Translations under genes and position numbers: made by a program
Shown here: piece after piece, positions 8,721 through 17,900 of the stretch
How the letters are laid out: every line of letters begins with the position of its first letter
Numbering within the stretch: position 1 is the first letter of the stretch
The notes under the pieces: generated by a model
Databases searched by the model: none
What the model was told of the DNA's origin: nothing
What the model saw: only the letters and a program-made list of their open reading frames with translations
Assembly (NCBI RefSeq): GCF_024699925.1
Contig: NZ_JAJOMX010000001.1
Coordinates: 4,006,001-4,070,000, forward strand
Origin: Mesorhizobium sp. J428
GTDB taxonomy: Bacteria; Pseudomonadota; Alphaproteobacteria; Rhizobiales; Rhizobiaceae
Length of the DNA: 64,000 bases
Direction of reading: 5' to 3'

Positions 8721-10673
8721 ATGCCCGGTGATATGCTTGCGTCTGTTTATGATCCAACAAATGTCGCCGCAGACGCATTTGACCGAGACAACCACTACGG
8801 CCCCGTCATTTGGCCCGTCTCCTCCCGCGCCGATATCTATGCGCTCGACACGACGGCCATCACGACCGTCAACCTAACTGAACGGGGGCGTGTCGGGCTG
8901 TTTGTCTGGACCGCAGGCAACTTCACGTCGCTTGTCGCGGCCGATCCGATGGAGGGTATCTACGTCCCTTCGTCTAGCGTGGCGACTTCGTCCGGTTGCT
9001 GGGTGCGTCAGCGGGATACGCTAGTCGTCAAGGCAGAATGGTGCGGCGTCAAGGCGGACTTCAATACCACATCTCGCACGGGCACAGATGACACAGCCGC
9101 ATTCCTTGCGGCATTCAACCTCGCAAACACGGTTGCTCGCGGCTATCTCGAAGTTGGGCCGGGCGTGATGGCAGTGACCTCCGTCCTGCTCAAGACGGTG
9201 TCGGGCGTCCCCAGCTTCATAACCTTCAAAGGCACGCGCATCTACGGCATCGCGACCACAGCGCAGGACGCGATCGTCATCCTTGAGGACTACCGCCACT
9301 TCAACATCAAGGATCTCGATATTGTATCGGATGGGGGAAGCGCTTCCGCTCTGTTCCACCATAACTACGGGTGCGCCCTCCAGCTCCGATCCGTCATCGC
9401 CAACGCCACCCCGACACAGTTTGGGACTATTGACGGCCTGCTCATGTCTGCCATCAAGAATGGTCTTGTCATCGGCAATCTTTATGGACAGGCGGCACAG
9501 GCGGCCATCGCACAGTCGGAGATATTCATCCGAAATGCCCGGACGATCGGCGTCATGCGACCGTTCTACATGAACGCGCTCAACTCCATCGTCACCACAA
9601 CCGGGTGTGTTTGGCTTGTGCAGCAGAGCGGATCACATTCGTCATGGTGGGTGAACGCGGACACATGGAACGTTCGATGCGACGAGGGCAGCTTTCAGAG
9701 CATCGGCGACGAGTTCCAGAACGCACTCACCGTGGGCTACATGCTCTACGGCAAGGGGATGACGCTCGTCCAGCCTCAGTGGGAGTGCGGCAATTCCAGC
9801 TACCTCAATGGGTCGTGCTCGATTTCGCAGAACTCCGGCGGGTTCGTCGCGGGGCTCCAGGGTCCGCTGTTCGTGGTGGCGCCGGGGACTACCGGGACGC
9901 TCTCCATTGACCAAGCATACTTCCGCCGAGTGACAGAGTCGCAGTGGCTGGCCGGAGTGGCGGTTGCCAGCAATGTCAACCTCGTGGAAGCCGACGAGGC
10001 TCCTGACTTTGAAATAATGCTGTCAAACAGCAAGTTCCGCGAGTTCCGGTTTGATCCCAACAACGCTCCAACCAAAGCGTTCGTTCGTGGTGGTCGCCTC
10101 TCCGCCTCCAATGTCATCCTTGAGAACCACAGTTCCTTTGCATCCTACCGCTTCAAAGGCGGGCACGGCCCCATCATCACCGGAGCTGATGTCAGTGGAG
10201 CATCCATGTCCGCGACGGCCGACCTCAGCACGCCCAAGGGTGGATGGGCGCTCACTGGGCTGACGGGCGGCAATTTTCACCGCAGCACAGACAGTCCTCC
10301 ACCGGGCCACACTCTGTATATTGCCATCGAAAGCGTTGGCACGGCTGGCTCGATCGCCACACCGGGAGATACGACGGACACCCGCGTGAAGGGCGGCGAG
10401 GACTATATCCTTGACTGGTGGTGCAAGAAGATCAGCGGCGATGGAGGGCTCTACATCATCACCTCGCAGCTTACGGCAGGCGGCGCCAGCCTCGGCATCA
10501 CCACGACAACCTGGTATAAGACTGGAGCCCAGATGGTCGATGAAAGCCTCGATGACTGGAACAGAACGCGATGCCCGATCAAGACCGATCCGAGGTGTGC
10601 CTACCTTCGCATCGCCGTGCAGGTCGGTGCTACAGCAATCCGCTCGGGCCTTGCCGGTTTCGTTTTGCACTAA
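8721..10673 (+). CDS. Tailspike / tail-fibre-like protein with predicted beta-helix (inserted cassette gene)
   Basis: The 650-residue product opens MLASVYDPTNVAADAFDRDNH, a start I recall from tail-fibre genes of Mesorhizobium prophages. A pectate-lyase-type segment follows: WCGVKADFNTTSRTGTDDTA (about residue 115), where 'GVKAD...DDTAAF' is the usual entry into right-handed beta-helix tailspikes. The middle is rich in Asn/Ser/Gly turns as in beta-helices, and the last 130 residues resemble a carbohydrate-binding jelly-roll (GGEDYILDWWCKKISGDGG). A receptor-binding or capsule-degrading role is inference; no catalytic residues can be assigned. Third positions are noticeably less GC-rich than in neighbouring GTA genes, and the gene lies between g8 and g9 homologues, so acquisition by transfer is likely. 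GGAG upstream of 8721 decides the start. Confidence 0.75.
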   Translation: MPGDMLASVYDPTNVAADAFDRDNHYGPVIWPVSSRADIYALDTTAITTVNLTERGRVGLFVWTAGNFTSLVAADPMEGIYVPSSSVATSSGCWVRQRDTLVVKAEWCGVKADFNTTSRTGTDDTAAFLAAFNLANTVARGYLEVGPGVMAVTSVLLKTVSGVPSFITFKGTRIYGIATTAQDAIVILEDYRHFNIKDLDIVSDGGSASALFHHNYGCALQLRSVIANATPTQFGTIDGLLMSAIKNGLVIGNLYGQAAQAAIAQSEIFIRNARTIGVMRPFYMNALNSIVTTTGCVWLVQQSGSHSSWWVNADTWNVRCDEGSFQSIGDEFQNALTVGYMLYGKGMTLVQPQWECGNSSYLNGSCSISQNSGGFVAGLQGPLFVVAPGTTGTLSIDQAYFRRVTESQWLAGVAVASNVNLVEADEAPDFEIMLSNSKFREFRFDPNNAPTKAFVRGGRLSASNVILENHSSFASYRFKGGHGPIITGADVSGASMSATADLSTPKGGWALTGLTGGNFHRSTDSPPPGHTLYIAIESVGTAGSIATPGDTTDTRVKGGEDYILDWWCKKISGDGGLYIITSQLTAGGASLGITTTTWYKTGAQMVDESLDDWNRTRCPIKTDPRCAYLRIAVQVGATAIRSGLAGFVLH

Positions 10674-10843
10674 CTAGCAACACTTCCCCTGTTAGCCTGA
10701 TTTTTTTGGACGTCGGGCTCACTCGACATGCCTCTGATTGTCGCGAGGCAAACCTCTGCGCCATCGAGCAGGCGCGGGCAGCAGTGTCCATCGATCGGCG
10801 CGCGGCCGGGACGCACGGCTAAGATGGTGAGGTATCGCATGGC

Positions 10844-11063
10844 ACTCCCCGGGTTCCGGACCGGGGAGTTGGAAAGCCGTCAGCAGATGACCGCACCGGC
10901 CTTTGGGCTTTCGCCCTGGACATTGCTGACGCCTTCCCGACCAAAGTTGACGAGTGTGGGTGATGCCTGCACACGGCACCGGGGCTGAAGGAGCTTCCAC
11001 GCTAGTGTGACCATGTGGGCCACGCCAGGTAAAGAGATAACCACCGGCGCAGGCCTGCGCCGG
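10844..11063. other. Hairpin-rich non-coding stretch beside the IS110 remnant
   Basis: Several perfect hairpins cluster here. ACTCCCCGG/CCGGGGAGT is at 10844-10869 (9-bp stem, 8-nt loop). GTCAGCA/TGCTGAC at 10879-10930 encloses a GGGC-TTTC-GCCC tetraloop hairpin. CCGGCGCAGGCCTGCGCCGG at 11044-11063 is a 20-bp palindrome. No open frame with family resemblance covers the region. Because a transposase remnant of the IS110 type follows, and IS110 elements carry structured guide RNAs in their non-coding ends, this could be a decayed IS end. That is speculative; random GC-rich pairing is the alternative. Confidence 0.35.
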
Positions 11064-11070
11064 CCGGCAG

Positions 11071-11297
11071 ATCGCCATGTTCGCTGGCCTCGTCCCGGTT
11101 CGCGGCACAAAGCCGGCCGGCGCTCGATCTGCGGCTACCGAAGACGCGTCCGACAGGCGCTCCATACGGGAACATCGGCATTCTGCGAATCCGCTCGCTG
11201 TTGAAAACTTTCTACGAACGACTTTATGAGGCAGATAAACCGGCAAAGATCGCTCTCATCGCGCTCGCCCGCTGCCTTACGGATCTTGGCAACCAAA
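11071..11297 (+). pseudogene. IS110-family transposase remnant (C-terminal part)
   Basis: Two frames hold the end of a transposase of the IS110 (Transposase_20) type. MFAGLVPVRGTKPAGAR from 11077 resembles the 'AGLVPR..SSGGK' box. A shifted frame from about 11162 reads LLKTFYERLYEADKPAKIAL followed by IALARCLTDLGNQIH, which matches the typical 'PLLKAFYERLxAxGKPxKxALxAxxRKL' end of the family. Upstream domains, including the DEDD nuclease, are absent. It lies directly downstream of the tailspike cassette and just ahead of the major tail protein, so it marks the right edge of the insertion. The family call is from memory of conserved residues. Confidence 0.55.
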
Positions 11298-11318
11298 TCC
11301 ACATAAGAGGAGACCTTC

Positions 11319-11735
11319 ATGGTCGCACAGAAGGGCAAGGACCTGCTGCTGAAGCTCGACCAGAGCGGGGCGGGCAGTTTCGTCACGGTGGCGGGGCTGC
11401 GGACGAAGCGGCTCGCCTTCAACAGCGAGACGGTGGACGTGACGGATTCGGAGAGCGCGGGACGCTGGCGCGAGCTTTTGGCGGGCTCCGGCGTGCAGCG
11501 AGCCTCGCTGTCGGGCGCGGGGATCTTCAAGGACCAGGCGTCGGACGCGGCAATCCGCAGCGCGTTCTTTGCCGGCGCGATCCGCGACTGGCAGGCCGTG
11601 GTGCCGGATTTCGGAACGGTGGAAGGCCCGTTCCAGATCACCTCGCTCGAATATACCGGCGCGCATGACGGCGAGGTGACCTTCGAGATCGCGCTGGAAT
11701 CGGCCGGACTGGTCGCCTTCGAGGCCGCGGCATGA
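11319..11735 (+). CDS. Major tail tube protein (TP901-1 family; RcGTA g9)
   Basis: This is the subunit that stacks into the tail tube. The 138-residue sequence begins MVAQKGKDLLLKLD and continues with FVTVAGLRTKRLAFNSETVDVTD, RWRELLAGSGVQRASLSGAGIF and the C-terminal DGEVTFEIALESAG, the standard order of the family. A GAGGAG ribosome binding site precedes the ATG at 11319. Its stop overlaps the next start (ATGA at 11732). It resumes the canonical GTA order after the inserted cassette. Confidence 0.93.
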   Translation: MVAQKGKDLLLKLDQSGAGSFVTVAGLRTKRLAFNSETVDVTDSESAGRWRELLAGSGVQRASLSGAGIFKDQASDAAIRSAFFAGAIRDWQAVVPDFGTVEGPFQITSLEYTGAHDGEVTFEIALESAGLVAFEAAA

Positions 11736-12070
11736 GCGTGAACCGGCATCGCGGCGAGATCGCTGCCACGCTGGACGGCAGGCCGTTCAGGCTTTGCCTG
11801 ACGCTTGGCGCGCTGGCCGAACTGGAAAACGCGTTCGCGGCCGAGGACCTGTCCGCGCTCGTGGCCCGTCTTTCCGCAGGACGGCTGTCGGCTTCGGACA
11901 TAGTGCGCATCCTCGGCTGCGGGCTGCGCGGCGCCGGCCACGAGGTGAGCGACGAAGAGGTGCGCGCGATGCGCTGCGAGGACGGCATCGCCGGCTTCGC
12001 GCGGATCGTGGGCGAGCTTCTGACGGCGACGTTCGGCAGCGCGAAGGAGCGCCCGAACTCGGACCCTTGA
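11732..12070 (+). CDS. GTA tail assembly chaperone (TAC_11 family; RcGTA g10)
   Basis: The 112-residue protein matches the 'gene transfer agent family protein' pattern: NRHRGEIAATLDGRPFRLCLTLGALAELE, then LSASDIVRILGCGLRGAGHEVSDEEV. Such chaperones coat the tape measure protein before tube polymerisation. It overlaps the tail tube gene upstream and the second chaperone gene downstream by 4 bp each. In many phages this position uses a programmed frameshift; here two separate overlapping genes are present, as in RcGTA (g10 and g10.1). Confidence 0.9.
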   Translation: MSVNRHRGEIAATLDGRPFRLCLTLGALAELENAFAAEDLSALVARLSAGRLSASDIVRILGCGLRGAGHEVSDEEVRAMRCEDGIAGFARIVGELLTATFGSAKERPNSDP

Positions 12071-12300
12071 GTACCGCAGCGGGCGCGCCGGCGGCCTTTC
12101 CCTGGGAGCAGGTGATGACCATCGGGCTCGGCCTGCTGCGGCTTTCGCCGAAGGATTTCTGGACGATGAGCCCGCGCGAATTCGACCGCGCGGTGCGGGT
12201 GCTGTTTCCGGCGGGAGACGGCGCGCCCGGTCGAGCGTCGTTCGAGGCGCTGATGCGCCGCTTTCCGGATGAGGAGAAAGAGGGATGGACGAAGAGGTGA
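12067..12300 (+). CDS. Second tail assembly chaperone (TAC_6 / rcc01693-like)
   Basis: The 77-residue product contains FPWEQVMTIGLGLLRLSPKDFWTMSPREF, the signature of the small TAC_6 family next to GTA g10. I chose the TTG at 12067 because it overlaps the previous stop (TTGA) and keeps the conserved FPW segment; the first ATG at 12115 would delete it. It ends inside the start region of the tape measure gene. Start-codon uncertainty is the main doubt. Confidence 0.8.
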   Translation: MSTAAGAPAAFPWEQVMTIGLGLLRLSPKDFWTMSPREFDRAVRVLFPAGDGAPGRASFEALMRRFPDEEKEGWTKR

Positions 12301-12851
12301 TCGTCTCGGTCAGGGCGGACACGGCACCGTTTGCCGACGCGCTGGCGGAGTTGGAAGGCCTGGCGGACGCGTTTGGGTCGCAGCTGACCGGCGCGCTGAA
12401 ATCGGCGGTGATCGGCGGCAAGGAACTGGACGACATCCTGCGCCGGGTTGCGCTGAACCTCGCCGGCATGGCGCTGAACCAGGGCATGGCGCCGCTGCAG
12501 TCGCTGTTCGGATCGTTCTTCTCCGGCCTGCTGGGCGGGATCCTGCCCTTCGAGAAGGGCGGCGTGCCGGGGCGGGTGACCCCGTTCGCGGCCGGCGGCT
12601 TGGTCGCCGCGCCAACCTATTTCGGCATGCAGGGCGGGCTTGGCCTGATGGGCGAGGCGGGCGCTGAGGCGATCATGCCGCTGGCACGCACTGCCGACGG
12701 GCGGCTGGGCGTGGCGGCCGGCGGCGGCGCGGCCACGCAGACAATCGTGTTCAACGTGACAACGCCCGATGCCGCCTCGTTCCGCAAATCCGAGGCGCAG
12801 GTCTCCGCGATGCTGGCGCGGGCGGCGTCGCGGGGGATGAGGGGATTGTAG
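12285..12851 (+). CDS. Short tail tape measure protein (RcGTA g11)
   Basis: The 188-residue protein is short like the RcGTA tape measure and fits a short non-contractile tail. It contains KELDDILRRVALNLAGMALN and the Gly-rich FEKGGVPGRVTPFAAGGLVA, GLGLMGEAGAEAIMPLARTADGRLGV, a stretch shared by many tape measure C termini. The start at 12285 lies after GAGAAAGAGG and overlaps the chaperone gene by 16 bp. The stop TAG lies at the edge of inverted-repeat element C. Confidence 0.88.
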   Translation: MDEEVIVSVRADTAPFADALAELEGLADAFGSQLTGALKSAVIGGKELDDILRRVALNLAGMALNQGMAPLQSLFGSFFSGLLGGILPFEKGGVPGRVTPFAAGGLVAAPTYFGMQGGLGLMGEAGAEAIMPLARTADGRLGVAAGGGAATQTIVFNVTTPDAASFRKSEAQVSAMLARAASRGMRGL

Positions 12852-12954
12852 GGGAGCAAGGGAATAGGGGAGTAAGGCAGTAGGGCAGTAAGTGATTGTT
12901 TAGGCTGGCTGTTTGCTTCGTAGCGCGCACGCTTCCCCTACTCCCTTACTCCCC
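12851..12954. repeat. Inverted repeat element C (GGGGAGTA-type units)
   Basis: The left part (12851-12873, GGGGAGCAAGGGAATAGGGG and on) pairs with 12932-12954 at 19 of 23 positions around a loop of about 58 nt. A tract with GGCAGTA-like units (AAGGCAGTAGGGCAGTAAG) follows the left arm. Design and placement match elements A and B: just after a stop codon (tape measure) and just before the next gene's start (12975). The arms are less perfect and the unit differs, so this looks like an older or diverged member of the same class. Confidence 0.75.
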
Positions 12955-12974
12955 TGCCAAGGGAACAAACCACC

Positions 12975-13625
12975 ATGACCGACCTTTTCACCTTCCACGA
13001 CGTGGTGTTTCCGCTCGCGGTCTCCTTTGGCGCGACCGGCGGGCCGGAGCGGCGCAACGAGATCATCGAGCTGATGTCAGGCCGCGAGACGCGCAATGCG
13101 CGGTTTGCGCATGCAAGGCGGCGCTATGACGCCGGCACCGGGTTGCGCTCGGCGGACGACCTCTACGATGTGCTCGCCTTCTTCGAGGCGCGGCGCGGCT
13201 CGCTGCACGCGTTCCGGTTCCGAGATCCGTTCGACATGAAGTCCGGGCGGCCGGAGGCGGAGCCGACGGCGATCGACCAGCCGATCGGTGTCGGAGACGA
13301 TGGGACGGCGACTTTCCAGCTCGTCAAGACCTATGGCGAGGGCGACGATGCCTATGTGCGGCCGGTGACGAAGCCGCTGGCTGGCAGCGTGCGGGTAGCG
13401 GTGGACGGCGACGAGGCGGAGGAGGGCGTGGCGTTTGCTGCCGACGCGGCGACGGGCGTCGTAATATTCCTTCCCGGCCATGTGCCGGGCGAGGGTGCAG
13501 TGGTGACGGCGGGGTTCGCGTTTCATGTGCCGGTGCGCTTCGATACCGACCGGATCGAGGCGAGCCTGGCGAGCTTTCGCGCCGGCACGGTGCCGACCAT
13601 CCCGCTGGTCGAGGTGGTCGCATGA
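12975..13625 (+). CDS. Distal tail protein (DUF2460; RcGTA g12)
   Basis: The sequence shows FTFHDVVFPLAVSFGATGGPERRNEI, SGRETRNARFAHARRRYDAG, YDVLAFFEARRGSLHAFRFRDPFD and a C-terminal VRFDTDRIEASLASFRAGTVPTIPLVEV, the DUF2460 order. These proteins form the ring joining tail tube to baseplate hub. The 216-residue length is normal. The gene ends in an ATGA overlap with the next (13622). Confidence 0.92.
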   Translation: MTDLFTFHDVVFPLAVSFGATGGPERRNEIIELMSGRETRNARFAHARRRYDAGTGLRSADDLYDVLAFFEARRGSLHAFRFRDPFDMKSGRPEAEPTAIDQPIGVGDDGTATFQLVKTYGEGDDAYVRPVTKPLAGSVRVAVDGDEAEEGVAFAADAATGVVIFLPGHVPGEGAVVTAGFAFHVPVRFDTDRIEASLASFRAGTVPTIPLVEVVA

Positions 13626-14506
13626 GCGGATTTTCAGAGGATTTCCTCGCGCATCTGGCGCGGGACGTGACGACGCTTTGCCACTGCTGGACGGTGGCGC
13701 GGGCGGACGGGATGGTGATTGGTTTCACCGACCATGACCGGGTGCTTACGATTGGCGGTGTCGTCTGCGAACCGCAGAGCGGCATGACCGCGACCGAGGC
13801 GCGCGACGCGATCGGGCTGGCGGGCGACGCGACCGATGTCGAGGGCGCGCTGTCGTCGGATGCGATCAGCGAGGCGGACATCGCGGCTGGCCGCTATGAC
13901 GGCGCGGCGGTGACGACCTATCTCGTCAACTGGCGTGCGCCCGAACAGAACGCGGTGCTGCGCAGGGCAACGGTGGGCAAGATCACGCGCGCGGACGGCG
14001 CATTTCGCGTCGAACTGAATGGGCCGGCGGCGGCCTTGGAAAAGCGGGTGGGGCGGCACTTCCGCCGGACCTGCGACGCGCGGCTGGGTGACGGGCGCTG
14101 CGGCGTCGACCTGACGCAGGAAGGGTTTCACGGTGCTGGCGCGGTGACGGAGCGGCGAGGGGCGGAGGTCGCGGTCTCGGGGCTCGACGCCTTCGCGGTA
14201 GGCTGGTTCGCGCATGGCGAATTGACGTGGACGAGCGGTGCGCTCGAGGGGCGGGCGGCGCGGATCTCCGTGCATCGCAAGGAGGGCAGTCGCGTGACGC
14301 TGACGCTCGATGAGGGCGGCGAGGGTGTCGAGACGGGCGACGCATTCACGTTGGTCGCGGGCTGCGACAAGCGCTTCGAAACCTGTCGAACGAAATTTGC
14401 CAACCGACTCAATTTCCGCGGCTTTCCGCATATGCCGGGCAATGACGCGGCCTATGCCTATGTGACCGACGGCATCGAGTTCGACGGCGGGGCGCTGGTA
14501 CCGTGA
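13622..14506 (+). CDS. Baseplate hub protein (DUF2163; RcGTA g13)
   Basis: The 294-residue protein carries the DUF2163 N-terminal block (FLAHLARDVTTLCHCWTVAR, IGFTDHDR) and the C-terminal block with clustered cysteines: CDARLGDGRCGVD near residue 150 and AGCDKRFETCRTKFANRLNF near residue 246. In RcGTA the homologous hub protein is reported to bind an iron-sulfur cluster through such cysteines. It is translationally coupled to both neighbours. Confidence 0.92.
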   Translation: MSGFSEDFLAHLARDVTTLCHCWTVARADGMVIGFTDHDRVLTIGGVVCEPQSGMTATEARDAIGLAGDATDVEGALSSDAISEADIAAGRYDGAAVTTYLVNWRAPEQNAVLRRATVGKITRADGAFRVELNGPAAALEKRVGRHFRRTCDARLGDGRCGVDLTQEGFHGAGAVTERRGAEVAVSGLDAFAVGWFAHGELTWTSGALEGRAARISVHRKEGSRVTLTLDEGGEGVETGDAFTLVAGCDKRFETCRTKFANRLNFRGFPHMPGNDAAYAYVTDGIEFDGGALVP

Positions 14507-14940
14507 GCGCGCCGGCGGACAGGATCGTCACCGCGGCACTTGGCTGGCTCGGCACGCCCTATCGGCACCAGGGCGCGCGGAAGGGCGTGGGCTGCGACTG
14601 CCTTGGCCTGGTGCGCGGCGTGTGGCGCGAGGTCTATGGCGCGGAGACCGAGGCGCCGGGGCCCTATGCCGCCGACTGGGCGGAGACGGGCGAGGGCGAC
14701 CCGCTGATGGCGGCCGCGCGCCGGCATTGCCGGGAGAAGGCGGAACGGTCCGTCGCGGCAGGCGACCTGCTGCTCTTTCGCATCCGGCCGAGACTGCCCG
14801 CCAGGCATTGCGGCATCGCGCTCGCGCCGGACCGGTTTCTCCATGCCTATCAGGGACATGCGGTGGTTTCCTCGCCGCTCGACCCGCACTGGCGCCGCAG
14901 GCTCTGCGGCACGTTTTCCTTCCCCGACCTTCGAGGCTGA
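14503..14940 (+). CDS. NlpC/P60 cell-wall peptidase (RcGTA g14)
   Basis: This peptidase at the tail tip cuts peptidoglycan peptides during DNA entry. The catalytic Cys lies in KGVGCDCLGLVRGVW (about residue 32) and the His in PARHCGIALAPDRFLHA (about residue 101). The 145-residue length suits a single-domain enzyme. The GTG start at 14503 overlaps the previous stop, and WLGTPYRHQGA right after the start is the usual family opening. It ends 2 bp before the tail-tip megaprotein gene. Confidence 0.92.
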   Translation: MSAPADRIVTAALGWLGTPYRHQGARKGVGCDCLGLVRGVWREVYGAETEAPGPYAADWAETGEGDPLMAAARRHCREKAERSVAAGDLLLFRIRPRLPARHCGIALAPDRFLHAYQGHAVVSSPLDPHWRRRLCGTFSFPDLRG

Positions 14941-14942
14941 CC

Positions 14943-17900
14943 ATGGCGACATTGATCCTGCAGGCCGCCGGGGCATTTCTCGGCGGCTTTTTCGGCACGA
15001 CCGGCGCGGCCGTGCTGGGCGCCGCGGGATCGATGGCCGGCTACCTGATCGACCGCGCGCTGATCAATTCGACGCTGCATCGCGAGGGGCCGCGGCTGAG
15101 TGCCATGAGGCCCTTCACCGGCGAGGAGGGCGCGCCGATGGCGCGCGTCTACGGTGCCGCGCGCATCGGCGGCACGCTGATCTGGGCGACGCGGTTCGAG
15201 GAGGCGAGCCACACCGAACGCCAGGGCTTCAAGGGCGGCGCGCGGACGACGACCTATTCCTATTTCGCCAATGCCGCCTTCGGCCTTTGCGAGGGCGAGA
15301 TCGCCGGCATCCGCCGCGTCTGGGCCGACGGGCGCGAGGTGGATCTGAGCGAGGTCGAGATCCGCATCCATCGCGGCGGCGAATTGCAGATGCCCGACAC
15401 GCTGATCGATGCCAAGCAGGGCGAGGGCAAGACACCCGCCTATCGCGGCACGGCCTATGCGGTGCTGGAACGGTTTCCGATCGGCGACTATGGCAACCGC
15501 ATCCCGCAGATGCAGTTCGAGGTGCTGCGGCCGATCGGCGATTTCGGCGCGCGGCTGCGGGCGGTGGCGCTGATTCCCGGCGCGACGGAGCACGGGCTGG
15601 CGAGCGAGCGCATCACCAAGACGATAAGGCGCGGCGAGACGGAGATCGTTAACCGGCACGTGCTGTTCGCAGAGACCGACATCGACGCCTCGCTGGACGA
15701 GCTCGCCATGCTCGCGCCGAACCTGAAGCATGTCGCGCTGGTGGTGACCTGGTTCGGCGACGACCTGCGCGCCGGCGAATGCAGCCTCTATCCGGCCGTG
15801 GTGGAGGCCGAAGGGCCGTTCCTCGGCACCGGCTGGAGCGTGAATGGCGTGAGCGCGGCCGACGCCCGGACGGTATCGCAGCATGGCGGAGGTGCGGCCT
15901 ATGGCGGCACGCCGTCGGACCGTTCGGTGGTGCAGGCGATCGAGGCGATCAGGGCGCGGGGATGGGAGGTGACGCTTTATCCGTTCCTGATGATGGATGT
16001 GCCGCCCGGCAACGGGCTGCCGGACCCGCATGGCGCGACAGAGCAAGCGGCCTATCCGTGGCGCGGGCGGATCTCGTGCTTTCCGGGGCCGGAGCAGGAG
16101 GGCAGCGCGGACGTGACGGAGGCCGCGCGGGCGCAGGTCGCCGCCTTCTGCGGCGCGGCGGCGGCGGGCGATTTCGCCGATAGCGACGACACGGTGATCT
16201 TCACCGGCGAAGCGGACGACTGGGGCTATCGCCGGCTGGTGCTGCATTATGCGCATCTGGCAGTTCTTGCCGGCGGCGTCGACGCCTTCCTTATCGGCTC
16301 CGAACTGCGCGGACTGACGACATTGCGCGACGGGGCGAACGCGTTTCCCTTTGTCGAGCAGCTGGTGGCGCTTGCCGCCGATGTGCGCGGCATTCTGGGC
16401 GGTGACACCAAGATCACCTACGGCGCGGACTGGAGCGAGTATTTCGGCCACCACCTGGAGAGCGGTGACGTCTTCTTCCACCTCGACCCGCTGTGGGCGA
16501 GCGGGGACATCGACGCGGTGGGCGTCGACAACTACATGCCGCTGTCTGACTGGCGCGACGAGGATTTTTCCGGCGGCAATCCGGACGGTTTCGCCGCACC
16601 CTACGACCGCGACGGGCTACGTCGCGGCATCGCGTCCGGCGAGGGGTTCGACTGGGTCTATCCGGACGCCGAGGCAAGGCGGGCGCGGGAGCGAACGCAG
16701 ATCGCGGACGGGCTGGCGGGCAAGGACTGGGTGTTTCGCTACAAGGACCTCCGTTCGTGGTGGGCGAACCCGCATTTCGACCGCATCGGCGGCGTGGAGA
16801 ATGCGGCGCCGACGGCCTGGGAGCCGCAGTCCAAGCCGCTCTGGTTCACCGAACTGGGCTGTGCCGCGGTCGACAAGGGGCCGAACCAGCCGAACGTCTT
16901 TCCGGACCCGAAATCGTCGGAGAATGCGCTGCCCTATTTCTCGAATGGCGGGCGCTCCGACCTCGCGCAGCGGCGGTTCCTGGAGGCGCATCTTCGCCAC
17001 TGGACGCCGGGCGGGGAGGATTTTGTCGAAACGGACAATCCTGTGTCGAACGTCTATGGCGGGCGCATGCTCGACCCGGAGCGGGTCTATGCCTGGGCCT
17101 GGGACGCGCGGCCGTTTCCGGCCTTTCCGCTGGAGCGCGAGGCGTGGCGCGACGGCGAGAACTGGCTCGCCGGCCACTGGCTGAACGGCAGGCTCGGCGC
17201 GGTCGAGATCTCCGACCTGATCGAAAGCGTCTGCGCCGGATGCGGGCTTGAGGCGGATGCGCGGGCGGCGGACGGGATGGTGGCCGGCTAGCATTGCCGC
17301 AGCCTGGCAGCGGGCGCGACGCGCTGTCGCCGCTGGTCGAGCTGTTCGACCTGGCCTTCGATGCCTCGGGCGAGACGCCGCGCTTCGCCACCATCGGTGC
17401 ATCGGCAGGGGCGGCCTTCGCCATCGACGATCCGGTGTCGGCGGGCGAGGGGCGGCCGGCGATCGAGCTGACAAGGCCGCCGGACCTGGAGCTTCCGACC
17501 GAGGCGCTGCTGGGCTTCGGCGACCCGCTCGACGACTACCAGTCGGGCGCGGCGCGCGCGGCGCGCGGAGGCGGGCAGAATGTCGCCAGCCTCGACCTGC
17601 CGGGCGCGATCGAGGCGGGGCAGGCGGAGGCGCTTGCAGCGGACTGGCTGCGCCGCGCCTGGACCGGCCGCGAGACGGCGCGTTTCGCGGTGCCGGCGCG
17701 GCAGCGCACGCCGCGGCCGGGAAGCCTGGTGGCGCTGCCCGGACGCGCCGAGGGCGAGTTCGTGGTGAGCGCCATCGAGGAAGGGCTGACGCGGCAGATC
17801 GAGGCGCGGCGCATCCTGCGTCTGCCGCCTGCGCCCGACCGGGCGAGATTGCCGGCGCGGCGCGCGACAGGCAGCGCACAGCCGGGCGCGCCGCTGGCGC

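Noticed and set aside
10719..11246. 175-codon minus-strand frame opposite the cassette's right flank
   Set aside because: Composition is Arg/Pro/Ala-rich as in shadow frames, and the plus strand carries the transposase remnant.
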